33,544 nucleotides of DNA from contig JBIKNF010000014.1 in NCBI GenBank assembly GCA_044358835.1, positions 1 to 33,544 of the forward strand. Reading direction: 5' to 3'. Below are positions 7,180 through 14,702 of the stretch, in pieces (position 1 is the first letter of the stretch; each line of letters begins with the position of its first letter). The notes beneath the pieces were generated by a model. That model had not been told where the DNA came from. It ran no database searches and saw nothing but the letters and a program-made list of their open reading frames with translations. Origin of the DNA: JAJTHC01 sp044358835 (GTDB taxonomy: Bacteria; Cyanobacteriota; Vampirovibrionia; Vampirovibrionales; JAJTHC01). Both the position numbers and the translations under genes were made by a program.

Positions 7180-8193
7180 ATGACGACTGAACGCTTGCCA
7201 AAATTGCGTCGATACCAAGACGCCTATAACGTTTTAGATTCTGTTGAAACCGTTTTCATTACCGCCCATGTGGGCCCTGATGGAGACACACTAGGTTCTA
7301 TGTTGGGTTTAAAACATAGCCTCCGTGCTCTTTTCCCTAACATCAAACGAATCGACTGTATTATTACGGGTCGCAAGCCTGATGTCTTTCACTTTATGCC
7401 TGGTATTGAAGAAGTCATTAGCATCGACAAAACACCTGAAAAAGTGCTAAAACGCTATGACTTAGCCATTTCTGTTGATTGTGGGTCTGTGTCTCGGCTG
7501 GGGCCTGCGGTTCAATTGTTTGAAACCGCAACGTATACCCTCAATATCGATCATCATGTTTCAAACGACGCCTTTGCTCAGATTAATATTATTGAAACCG
7601 ATGCCGCGGCAACAGGTCAAGTGATTGTACGACTTTTAAATAGGTGGCAAAGTCCCATTAATCCTGAAGCAGCGACGTGTTTGTATGTGGCTTTGTTGAC
7701 GGACACGGGCGGATTTCGACATTCTAGCACCACCCCTGAAGTCTTTGAAGTCGCCAGCCAACTTCAACGCGCAGGAGCCGATGTGACCTATATTTATCAT
7801 CAAATCTATGAAACACAGCCCTTTTGCCAAACCCAGTTGATCGCCCATGCGGTTTTAAAGGCCAAGGCTCATGCGAAGGGTCGTATTATGTGGACGACGC
7901 TCACCTTAAAAGAAATAGAGCACTTTAATGCTTTAGATGAACACACGGAAGGCATCATCGACCAATTACGCTGCATTCAAGGCGTGCAAGTCTCTGCCTT
8001 TGTTAAAGAAATGCCTTCAGGACGCACCAAAATCAGCTTGCGCTCTAATTCTAACGATATTGATGTTTCTGCCTTGCTAGGTGAACATTTTGGAGGGGGG
8101 GGGCATAAAAAAGCAGCGGGTGCATCAGTCGAAACCGACTTAAATACCACCACCCAAGCCTTATTGAACGTACTTGAAACGGTTGTTTACTAA
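7180..8193 (+). CDS. nrnA: NrnA-like DHH/DHHA1 phosphoesterase (oligoribonuclease / pAp phosphatase)
   Basis: This is a 337-residue cytoplasmic phosphoesterase that degrades short RNA oligonucleotides and probably 3',5'-adenosine bisphosphate, as NrnA does in organisms lacking Orn. The DHH domain shows H30, D34 and D36 in AHVGPDGDTLGS, D100 in ISVDCG, the DHH triad at 124-126 and D175 in LLTDTGGFRH, a complete metal-binding set. The C-terminal DHHA1 substrate domain ends with GGGGHKKAAG (305-314). The codons for that glycine run contain nine G bases in a row (8095-8103). AAAGGAA lies 11-12 bases before the ATG, and a TATAAT at 7136-7141 is a likely -10. The gap to the metalloprotease gene is 41 bases, so the two may share a transcript. 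Confidence 0.88.
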   Translation: MTTERLPKLRRYQDAYNVLDSVETVFITAHVGPDGDTLGSMLGLKHSLRALFPNIKRIDCIITGRKPDVFHFMPGIEEVISIDKTPEKVLKRYDLAISVDCGSVSRLGPAVQLFETATYTLNIDHHVSNDAFAQINIIETDAAATGQVIVRLLNRWQSPINPEAATCLYVALLTDTGGFRHSSTTPEVFEVASQLQRAGADVTYIYHQIYETQPFCQTQLIAHAVLKAKAHAKGRIMWTTLTLKEIEHFNALDEHTEGIIDQLRCIQGVQVSAFVKEMPSGRTKISLRSNSNDIDVSALLGEHFGGGGHKKAAGASVETDLNTTTQALLNVLETVVY

Positions 8194-8234
8194 TGATGCT
8201 TCGTACATTGAATCGTAAGAAGAGGTGACTTGTC

Positions 8235-8873
8235 GTGCCTGTTCCCCCTTTTTCAAAATCACCTTTTCTTCACTCGCCTCTTCAAATAGGGCCACAGAAT
8301 CTCACGCCTGCTGGGAATCAAGGGTTTGCTAAACGTTCGATTAAAGCCAAAACTGCCCTTCCCCCCGCTGAACTTTCTCAGTGGGTGCCGGTTTGGGAAG
8401 ATCCTCAAGCGATTTCTATTTTTTGCGAACCTTTCGATGACAAGCACACCCATGCCCCTGACGCCTTTGAAAAAGCCCTGCAGGCTTGGCAGTCTGCCAG
8501 TAACGGCGGCATACAATTTAAGCCCCTTACTCGCCAAGATGACACGAGCGAAGGCATCTTTATTTCATGGAGCGATGACACCAATCCACAGCGCCCTTAC
8601 GAAGTGGGACGCACCCTCAATCAAACCCACTTTAAAGCAGGGCAACTGTTTATTTATAGAAGTGACCTTGTTTTGCAACGTAACCCACGCATTAACCAAC
8701 ACTTGGATGCTGAAACTCAATGCTTACAGTTGTACGCCACTTTTTTGCATGAAATAGGCCATGCCTTGGGGTTAGAACACACGCAGAATCCCCATAGTGT
8801 GATGTTTCATCGTAGTTTGCAGAACCACCAATTCACCCACGAAGACTTGGCCCAACTACAGCGATTGTATTGA
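8235..8873 (+). CDS. matrixin-like zinc metalloprotease without signal peptide
   Basis: This 212-residue metzincin-type protease starts with GTG, preceded by AGAGGTGA at good spacing. The zinc signature HEIGHALGLEH is at 172-182 (ligands H172, H176, H182, catalytic E173), and M190 in HSVM fits the Met-turn of the metzincin clan. The preceding region (about 50-165) resembles the matrixin catalytic fold: KALQAWQSASNGGIQF and GQLFIYRSDLVL are like the beta-strand parts of the fold. I see no signal peptide, prodomain cysteine switch or membrane segment, which is odd because most relatives are exported. Substrate and location are unknown. It follows the DHH gene and is convergent with the large helical protein, 39 bases apart. 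Confidence 0.78.
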   Translation: MPVPPFSKSPFLHSPLQIGPQNLTPAGNQGFAKRSIKAKTALPPAELSQWVPVWEDPQAISIFCEPFDDKHTHAPDAFEKALQAWQSASNGGIQFKPLTRQDDTSEGIFISWSDDTNPQRPYEVGRTLNQTHFKAGQLFIYRSDLVLQRNPRINQHLDAETQCLQLYATFLHEIGHALGLEHTQNPHSVMFHRSLQNHQFTHEDLAQLQRLY

Positions 8874-8912
8874 TATGAACGGCGTATTCAACGATATTGC
8901 CCAAAAAAACCA

Positions 8913-11816
8913 TTATGAACGTTCAAATGAACGAATGTGCTGATAAAACTGTTCCGCCTGTTGAGATCCTTCTAAGACACAGACTTCAAAACATTTTTGC
9001 TGAATCCATAAAGGGTCAGGATCTTGATGTAAAGCCTCTAACGTTTCTTTGCTCAAGGCGTCATTACTACGAAAGCCCACAATAAAATGACTAGAATCCG
9101 TGAAGCCTGCGTCATGTTCAAAATAAGGAACCATCGGCTTACGAAGTGAATCCCAAACCGCGATGCCTTGCGTTTGCGGAAGATGGAGCAATTCATGCAC
9201 GACTTCATGTAAAGGCTGTTGCATGACTTTTTGAAACCACTTTCGTGGGTCTTCTTCCCTCGCAATGTGATTCGTCCACCCTAGGGCCATGTAACCCAAG
9301 CTTCGCCATGGATCTTTGGCCATACGTGGGGGAAGATGCTTGACTAGATTTAATGAACGGCGAAACACAGCATCGGCCACGGGGGCGTTCGGCTCTTTGA
9401 TCGCCAAATTAAAAACGGCTAAAGCACTCGTCAAGCTCGCTTTCCACCCTACCAAGGGGCGCTTTTCACGCAGTTGCACGTCATGATGCTGAAAGACTTG
9501 CCATAATTCAAATTGGGCTTTTTCTAAATCTTCTTGGCTACAGCTCCACATGACACGGGCGGCTTTTGCATTCATGTAAGCGGTTTCTACGGCATGATGA
9601 GGCTTAAAGCTTTCCCATAATTCTTGTAAAGCATACAATTCTTTAAGTGCGGCATCGGCATGCTTTAGCATAAAAAAGCTTTGGCAATGGTGGGCACGCA
9701 CTTGGGCAAGCGTACTGGGCCAAAAGTTATGTTGAGGGTACTGCTTAGAAAGATCTAGCAATGTTTCCAAATACGGAAGAGTGGATTGTACATTACGATG
9801 GTGAGGCCAGGTGGTCACCATCTTGGTGAGCACTTCTGCCCACGCATTTAGGATTTTGGCGTCTTGCTTGCTTTGTGAAAATAAGGTTTTGATCGGGTTT
9901 AAATGGGATGTTGCCAGTGTCCAATTGTCTACTTCAACATAGGCGGTTGCAAGCGTGGCATGTAAGCCACACACCCCGCGTAACAATTCAATAGAATAGG
10001 TAAACTTACTTTGAATCAGCTTTAAATGACGCAAAAGCGCTTCGATTTCAGCGATATTTTTGACTTTCTTTAACCGCCATGCCCAATGGCAGGCTCCCGC
10101 GGCATACAGTCGTTGAATGTCTTCAGAATCTGTAAAGGTTAATGAAAGCGTGTTAAGAACGTTCCAAAAACGTTCGGTGTGTTCGAATAATTCGACTTTA
10201 TTACGATTTTCAATCCCTAATAGGGCATATTCACACACAAATAACGCATGTTCTGGCAATAAAATTTCTTTGAATTGACTTAAATTTTCCGCCCATTCCA
10301 AACGTTTGGCAAAGCTTGCGTAATCATGCAAGCGAATATCCAACTGCCCTAATTGGTACAATAACGTTGTTAGCTGTTGAAGAAAATAAGGTGAAGTAGG
10401 CTGTATCGAACGATTTTCAACAGCATTTAAAATCAAGCGACGGGCTTCATGTTCAATACACTGAAAGACCAAATTATGGTGAAGCAGTTGGGCTTGTCTC
10501 ATTCCCCATAAACCATTACGGCAGGCCGCTGCTGAGGCTTCCTTAAAACCAAAAATCATGGGGTAATGGGCTTCAAAGGTGTGAATGTCATTCAACAGTT
10601 GGGGCAAGGCTTCAAGGTCTCCTTTTTGAGCGTACACCCAAGCCAAATTGACCCCTGCCCAGGCACATTGTTCAAAAAACTGAATCGGATGCCCCTTGGC
10701 ACTAGCGGCCATTTCACAGAGTTGATCATACACCACTTGAACGTCATTCGCGGATTCTTTACCCGTATGCGTCCAAATCACGTTCATGCCCAGTTTGCCT
10801 AAGAGCATTAAAACTTCAGGGTGATCATAATGATTGCCCCGTGTTACAAAGCGATGCGCCAATTGCCACAAGCGCAACGCGGGTTGCAATTGCCCTTCAT
10901 TGCCGTAACTTTGAGCCATGCTAATGGCCCCATTAATAAAGTGACGCACCATTACGGAATTGTCCACATGAGCGTCCACTAAATTGTACAAATCTCGTTG
11001 TAGTTGTAAAGTCTTGGGTTTAGAAGGATGTTCACGACTAAGCCAAATCAGGAGTTCGGCGCCTTTGGCATGGTCTTCTATTACCTGCTGATTGCCTTTA
11101 GCAAGTTCTTCATCCACAAAGCAAATATCTTCGTACAAGACGCGAGCGTTACGTACATTCTGTTTATGGGCGTAGATTTCGATTAACATTAACGACACAT
11201 GCGACCATTGTTCTAAATAAGGGACTCGTTTTTCACCTTTATAGCTAGAGCCTGCTTTTTTGAGAAAACGATGATTTTTATGAGCCGTGTCAATATCTTG
11301 ATCAATCAAAGCATATTGCGCATGCAAATTCATCGCTTCGGCTAAGGATTCGTGAAACGTCACATCTTCTAATAAAAACCCGTCGATGTTACTGGTGAAG
11401 TGGTCCAATTTTTCCCACCAGGCGTTTAAATTCGGAATGTTCCCAAAGGTCATGAGCACTTCTAACCCAATTTGCAACACAAATAAGCGTTCTCTGTCTC
11501 TTAAACAAAGCTTGTACAGGGCTTCAAACGTGTCCATCACGGCAACGACTTGCTTTTCATCTAAGTCTTCGTTACCTTTACCGTTCCAGTTCATATCACT
11601 GTAATCTTGGGTGTCTAACCCTTGGTAAATCAACCAACTTGCCAGGTGCCGTTCACTTAAACGACTTTCAAACGAAAAAACCGCTTCCATGCGTTTAAGC
11701 AAGGTCAGTTCACGTTCTTTAAGTGGAGTTAAGACGTCGCGTTGCCACGTGCGCGAATCGACAAAGATCCAATCTTCAAAAGGGTTAACGGCTTTATGGG
11801 ATGCTAACATCATCAT
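8913..11816 (-). CDS. large helical-repeat protein of unknown function
   Basis: This is an unrecognised 967-residue protein. I choose the first ATG of an ATGATGATG run at 11814-11816, because AAAGGA lies 9 bases upstream on the minus strand; the frame continues open to 11942 but without a ribosome site. The sequence is almost entirely amphipathic helices with Trp/Leu/Ala patterns like TPR or other helix-turn-helix solenoids (for example SLAEAMNLHAQYALIDQDID and WAGVNLAWVYAQKGDLEALP). No catalytic motif, signal peptide or membrane segment is visible. Such solenoids often act as protein-binding scaffolds. It stands alone, convergent with the metalloprotease, and no neighbour suggests a partner. 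The protein being real is near certain; function is not assignable. Confidence 0.75.
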   Translation of the reverse strand: MMMLASHKAVNPFEDWIFVDSRTWQRDVLTPLKERELTLLKRMEAVFSFESRLSERHLASWLIYQGLDTQDYSDMNWNGKGNEDLDEKQVVAVMDTFEALYKLCLRDRERLFVLQIGLEVLMTFGNIPNLNAWWEKLDHFTSNIDGFLLEDVTFHESLAEAMNLHAQYALIDQDIDTAHKNHRFLKKAGSSYKGEKRVPYLEQWSHVSLMLIEIYAHKQNVRNARVLYEDICFVDEELAKGNQQVIEDHAKGAELLIWLSREHPSKPKTLQLQRDLYNLVDAHVDNSVMVRHFINGAISMAQSYGNEGQLQPALRLWQLAHRFVTRGNHYDHPEVLMLLGKLGMNVIWTHTGKESANDVQVVYDQLCEMAASAKGHPIQFFEQCAWAGVNLAWVYAQKGDLEALPQLLNDIHTFEAHYPMIFGFKEASAAACRNGLWGMRQAQLLHHNLVFQCIEHEARRLILNAVENRSIQPTSPYFLQQLTTLLYQLGQLDIRLHDYASFAKRLEWAENLSQFKEILLPEHALFVCEYALLGIENRNKVELFEHTERFWNVLNTLSLTFTDSEDIQRLYAAGACHWAWRLKKVKNIAEIEALLRHLKLIQSKFTYSIELLRGVCGLHATLATAYVEVDNWTLATSHLNPIKTLFSQSKQDAKILNAWAEVLTKMVTTWPHHRNVQSTLPYLETLLDLSKQYPQHNFWPSTLAQVRAHHCQSFFMLKHADAALKELYALQELWESFKPHHAVETAYMNAKAARVMWSCSQEDLEKAQFELWQVFQHHDVQLREKRPLVGWKASLTSALAVFNLAIKEPNAPVADAVFRRSLNLVKHLPPRMAKDPWRSLGYMALGWTNHIAREEDPRKWFQKVMQQPLHEVVHELLHLPQTQGIAVWDSLRKPMVPYFEHDAGFTDSSHFIVGFRSNDALSKETLEALHQDPDPLWIQQKCFEVCVLEGSQQAEQFYQHIRSFERS

Positions 11817-11992
11817 GCAAACGATTCCTTTATGCCCTGGACTGCACATGCAACGCGAAGGGTTTCGTTTCAGGTGTCGAATTTGATTAAAGGCTTCTTG
11901 ATCGTCGTCCTCTATGCGGAGGGGGGTATAGCACAACCCCAATGACCAAAGGGGGGCGTCTTTTTTGTAACAAATTATTACAGTTTTTCAAT

Positions 11993-12021
11993 TTGGCCAA
12001 TCCTTTAGACTTTATTAAACT
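11993..12021 (+). promoter_or_regulatory. candidate sigma-70 promoter for the 12240 gene
   Basis: TTGGCC (11993-11998), 17 bases, TAAACT (12016-12021). Each hexamer matches four of six consensus bases. Confidence 0.4.
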
Positions 12022-12104
12022 GTGAGATTAATTAAATGTTTAGACTCACTACTCTCCTTACCTCCTTACCTCTTTCAGACAAACTGCATTTCATACCAAT
12101 CCCC

Positions 12105-12136
12105 TTGAAAGACTTCTTTCTTCAAGAAGCTTTCAA
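12105..12136 (+). other. hairpin in the 5' leader of the 12240 gene
   Basis: TTGAAAG (12105-12111) pairs with CTTTCAA (12130-12136) and CTTCTT (12113-12118) with AAGAAG (12124-12129). This gives 13 pairs, one bulged A and a 5-base loop. There is no T-run, so it is not a terminator; it might be a leader control element. Confidence 0.5.
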
Positions 12137-12239
12137 ACCTTAGAACTTCTGTGCCAAGCGAACGACTTCAGTGGTTGCTTTTGCTTGTAAAGAAGTGCTA
12201 AGTGGAATACCAGAAGAATAACCAGAGTGAGACTTTTTA

Positions 12240-12890
12240 ATGACTACCCTATCCCCTATTTTACCTTCTGTTGCGTTTACGAATCGTTCTGGCTTAAGTG
12301 CTATTGAATGGAACGATACCAACTTAAGTTCAGAAACGAAACAAACGTTGCTTACTATGGAAACGGACAAAAAAGGTTTTTTAACCACTAACGATTTTTC
12401 CACTCCCACGGCATTAAATTTTGGGGTTCCTCAGGATTTTCAAGTCCACAAGTTCACAACGTTTAAAAATGATGTAGTGCTTGATCTTCAAAAAGCCCTA
12501 GGCCCTGTGGATGATTCAAATGCTGAACAAAAATTAAAACAAAAAAAGACGGATCTACTTCACCTTCAACGCTACGCCCTTAGAAGTGATGCGACTAATA
12601 GCCGTGAAGAATTAAAGAAAGCCCTAGTGTCTGAAAATAAACAAGCTGTCAATAATGGCCAAGACATTAAGGAAACTTCCCAGATCAGTCAGCTACGTAA
12701 AACCCTTGCTCAAAAAAATGAGCGTTTAAACGTTTTTGAATCTCAACATGTTAGTTTAGAAGAACCTAGCTTCTTTTTATTAAAGTTATTGAACGGAAAA
12801 ATACGTACCAATATCACGGAACCGAATTATACCAGTTTGGCCACTTATATTGACGGTATTGCGGCTACTTCTTACGGAGATTTCGCCTAA
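12240..12890 (+). CDS. hypothetical protein with degenerate EF-hand-like loop
   Basis: This 216-residue protein has no signal peptide. Residues 41-52 (ETDKKGFLTTND) fit the EF-hand loop spacing with G at position 6, L at 8 and an acidic residue at 12, but E replaces D at position 1 and K sits at position 5, so calcium binding is doubtful. The middle (about 85-165) is highly charged and could form coiled coil (KLKQKKTDLLHLQRY and SQLRKTLAQKNERLNVFE). The Ser/Thr-rich opening resembles that of the clear EF-hand protein at 16563-17486, and the two may be distant relatives. The ribosome site is weak (GAGTGAGA). The long structured leader suggests post-transcriptional control. Function unknown. 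Confidence 0.6.
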   Translation: MTTLSPILPSVAFTNRSGLSAIEWNDTNLSSETKQTLLTMETDKKGFLTTNDFSTPTALNFGVPQDFQVHKFTTFKNDVVLDLQKALGPVDDSNAEQKLKQKKTDLLHLQRYALRSDATNSREELKKALVSENKQAVNNGQDIKETSQISQLRKTLAQKNERLNVFESQHVSLEEPSFFLLKLLNGKIRTNITEPNYTSLATYIDGIAATSYGDFA

Positions 12891-12905
12891 GCGTCTTGAC
12901 GATTT

Positions 12906-12960
12906 TATACCCCTCCTCCTCACCTTTTCTCATAGGGAAAAGGTGAGGAGGAGGGGTATA
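12906..12960. repeat. perfect 24-bp inverted repeat, pyrimidine/purine arms
   Basis: The left arm 12906-12929 is exactly complementary to the right arm 12937-12960, with a 7-base loop. The arms are almost purely C/T on one side and G/A on the other (CCTCCTCCTCACC), a composition shared with the repeats at 14119-14233 and 30949-31460. No T-run follows on the plus strand. It lies just after the stop of the EF-hand-like gene and probably belongs to the genome's dispersed repeat family. Confidence 0.8.
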
Positions 12961-12962
12961 GG

Positions 12963-13060
12963 GTAAAAAAAAGCACCGCCTTAGGCGATGCTTATGTCTG
13001 AATAATTTGGTTTGAACCGTCAAGCGCTCGAATGGTCTGAAGATTCGGCACTTTGTTTAT
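12963..13060 (-). ncRNA. putative small RNA between divergent promoter and terminator
   Basis: A good minus-strand promoter (13067-13095) and a strong terminator hairpin with T-run (12965-12993) bracket about 98 bases with no reading frame. Internal short stems are possible: CGAAT/ATTCG and TTGA/TCAA. It lacks the GGAAG tetraloop of SRP RNA and other hallmarks I know, so it is unassigned. Both ends are inferred. Confidence 0.5.
12965..12993 (-). terminator. Rho-independent terminator of the putative small RNA
   Basis: On the minus strand AAGCATCGCC, loop TAA, GGCGGTGCTT (one G-T pair) is followed by eight T bases, two of them shared with the stem. No protein gene on this strand ends nearby. 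Confidence 0.75.
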
Positions 13061-13066
13061 GTGTTT

Positions 13067-13095
13067 ATTCTATCGCATATGAGAATCATTTGCAA
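13067..13095 (-). promoter_or_regulatory. sigma-70 promoter of the putative small RNA
   Basis: On the minus strand TTGCAA (13090-13095), 17 bases, TAGAAT (13067-13072). It is back to back with the pyrB promoter. Confidence 0.6.
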
Positions 13096-13109
13096 GTAAA
13101 AGTTTGCAA

Positions 13110-13138
13110 TTGCTCTAAAGGCTCTATTTTGCTATGAT
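13110..13138 (+). promoter_or_regulatory. pyrB promoter with extended -10
   Basis: TTGCTC (13110-13115), 17 bases, TATGAT (13133-13138) preceded by TGC. The start site would be about 18 bases before the pyrB ATG, so there is no room for an attenuator. Confidence 0.6.
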
Positions 13139-13162
13139 TTAATTGTAAAGAAGGAATCCCCC

Positions 13163-14131
13163 ATGCGTTCGTTGCTTCGTTCCAACACCCTAGACGTCCT
13201 CACCGTGCGTCGCCTCATTCTAAGCGCTCAAGGCTTTGTGGATGACCTAGAAAAAGCGCGTTCAACTGGCAAGCCCTTCCACAACGAATTGCTCAAGGGC
13301 AAAACGGTGACGACGCTCTTCCATGAAGCGTCTACTCGAACACGCTTGAGCTTTGAACTGGCCGCCATGAACTTGGGGGCGAACGTCTTGCCCTTTCCTG
13401 TTGAAAGTTCTAGCCTGCTTAAGGGGGAATCGCTTGAAGATACGCTAGAAACCCTTATTGCCATGGGTGTTGATGCGGTGGTGTTGCGTCATGCTCAAGA
13501 CGGCATTCACCTTGAGCTTGACCAACACACCCACGGACGCTTGGCCCTGCTCAACGCGGGCGACGGCATGAGCGATCACCCCACCCAAGGCCTGTTGGAT
13601 GTGTTGACGTTGTATCAGCAAGCGGGGTGTTCGTTTGATGATATGAAAAAGCTACGGCTCGGGATTGTGGGCGATATTAAGCATAGTCGTGTGGTGGCGG
13701 CGACTTTAACGATTGCTCAAACCCTCGGCGTTTCGCTTAAGCTTTACGCCCCCGATGCCTTGGCCCCTTCTCGTGCCACCCTAGATCACTGGAAAACGAC
13801 CCTTTTCCTGAACGATTCCCCCGAATTTGATGTGGAATGCGTGTTGGCTGAAGTGGATGTGGTGATGGCGTTGCGTTTGCAAAAGGAACGGTTGTCCACC
13901 GCTGAAACGCCTGAAGCTTTAGAAGCCTTGGTGCGACAAATCCAACTCACGCCGAAACATTTGGCGCGTCATGCACGGGTGAAGTTTATGCATCCGGGGC
14001 CGGTGAACTGGGGGGCGGAATTGCACGTGGATTTAGCCACGCACCCCAAGTCGTTGATCCATCAGCAGGTGCGAAACGGTGTGGCCATGCGTATGGCGTG
14101 CTTGCTCTGGGCTTTACTCCCTCTCCCTTAG
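13163..14131 (+). CDS. pyrB: aspartate carbamoyltransferase catalytic subunit
   Basis: PyrB joins carbamoyl phosphate and aspartate in the committed step of pyrimidine synthesis. The 322-residue protein has the carbamoyl phosphate motif STRTR (57-61), the SSSLLKGES loop with K87 (the 80s loop), HPTQ (139-142) and GDIKHSRVV. The start has AAGGA 7 bases upstream. At 277-284 the family segment HPGPVNRG reads HPGPVNWG, so the conserved Arg is Trp283; E286 is kept. The last residues (LPLP) and the stop codon lie inside a dispersed G/C-rich hairpin repeat (14119-14139), so the natural end of the gene may have been altered by repeat insertion. No pyrI or other pyr gene is adjacent. The short leader gives no sign of PyrR attenuation. 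Confidence 0.92.
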   Translation: MRSLLRSNTLDVLTVRRLILSAQGFVDDLEKARSTGKPFHNELLKGKTVTTLFHEASTRTRLSFELAAMNLGANVLPFPVESSSLLKGESLEDTLETLIAMGVDAVVLRHAQDGIHLELDQHTHGRLALLNAGDGMSDHPTQGLLDVLTLYQQAGCSFDDMKKLRLGIVGDIKHSRVVAATLTIAQTLGVSLKLYAPDALAPSRATLDHWKTTLFLNDSPEFDVECVLAEVDVVMALRLQKERLSTAETPEALEALVRQIQLTPKHLARHARVKFMHPGPVNWGAELHVDLATHPKSLIHQQVRNGVAMRMACLLWALLPLP

Positions 14132-14233
14132 GGAGAGGGTTGGGGTGAGGGATTCAGGATGCCCCGTCAGAGCTGGTGTCCCTCCTCCTAGCGTAGCCCG
14201 CCATAGGCGAGGCGTGCGACCTAAGGGAGGAGG
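14119..14233. repeat. dispersed G/C-rich repeat overlapping the pyrB 3' end
   Basis: It starts with the perfect hairpin CCCTCTCCC-TTA-GGGAGAGGG (14119-14139), then TTGGGGTGAGG. A second imperfect palindrome (about 14180-14233) has arms CCCTCCTCCTAG and CTAAGGGAGGAGG. An inverted copy of the first part, CCTCACTCCAACCCTCTCCT, occurs at 30781-30800 (18 of 20 bases match). It resembles small non-autonomous repeats. Confidence 0.7.
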
Positions 14234-14280
14234 AACAAGGCAAAATAGACTTTCGCAGACCTTAGCTATAGAAAAAATGT

Positions 14281-14650
14281 AACGTGCGGTGTAAGCCGGG
14301 TTCTGTATTTAACGTCGTCATCTGTCTTGGGGGAAGGTCACCCTTCACTCCTCTAGCGGCGTAAGTTCTAAACGGATTCTGCCGAGCAAGCGAGGATTCC
14401 GCGTCAAACAAACTCTAGCCTTGCACCCTGTTGGGGTTTACCTAGCCATGGTCTTACGGCCATGCTGGTGAGCTCTTACCTCACCGTTGCACCCTTGCCT
14501 GCTTTTGAAGCATCGGCTGTTTACATTTCTGTGGCACTTTCCTCACGGTTACCCGCACCAGGCGTTACCTGGCGACCTGCTCTAAGGAGCCCGGACTTTC
14601 CTCAAGCAAGTGACCGAAGCCCTCACCTGCGACAACGTACCACACGTTAC
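14281..14650 (-). ncRNA. rnpB: RNase P RNA, bacterial type A
   Basis: This is the catalytic RNA of RNase P, which matures tRNA 5' ends. On the minus strand it carries the universally conserved GAGGAAAGTCCGGGCTCC (complement of 14586-14603) and ACAGAACCCGGCTTACA near the 3' end (complement of 14290-14306), plus GGTAAACCCC. The two ends form helix P1: AACGTGTGGT (14639-14648) pairs with ACCGCACGTT (14281-14290). Six T bases follow at 14272-14277, so P1 probably also serves as terminator stem. The 5' end is set from the promoter at 14657-14685. About 370 nt, the normal size. Confidence 0.95.
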
Positions 14651-14656
14651 CGCTTC

Positions 14657-14685
14657 ATTATGGCATAAAAACCGTATCGGCGCAA
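14657..14685 (-). promoter_or_regulatory. rnpB promoter with extended -10
   Basis: On the minus strand TTGCGC (14680-14685), 17 bases, CATAAT (14657-14662) preceded by TGC. The predicted start near 14650 agrees with the start of helix P1. It lies between rnpB and the stop of the R3H ATPase gene. Confidence 0.6.
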
Positions 14686-14702
14686 TTCTTACCTTAGAGG
14701 TG

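Larger units (their letters stand above)
11817..12239. other. divergent intergenic region with 5' UTR structure
   Basis: There is no gene here. The in-frame extension of the large protein gene back to 11942 lacks a ribosome site. It holds a candidate plus-strand promoter (11993-12021) and a strong hairpin (12105-12136). A pyrimidine-rich stretch with a repeated CTCCTTAC sits near 12050-12075. The leader before the 12240 gene would be about 210 bases. Confidence 0.5.

Noticed and set aside
11817..11942. 42-residue N-terminal extension of the large helical protein
   Set aside because: No ribosome site at 11942, while ATG 11816 has AAAGGA at ideal spacing.
12963..13060. SRP 4.5S RNA
   Set aside because: Size would fit, but the conserved GGAAG-type apical loop and its flanking stem are missing.
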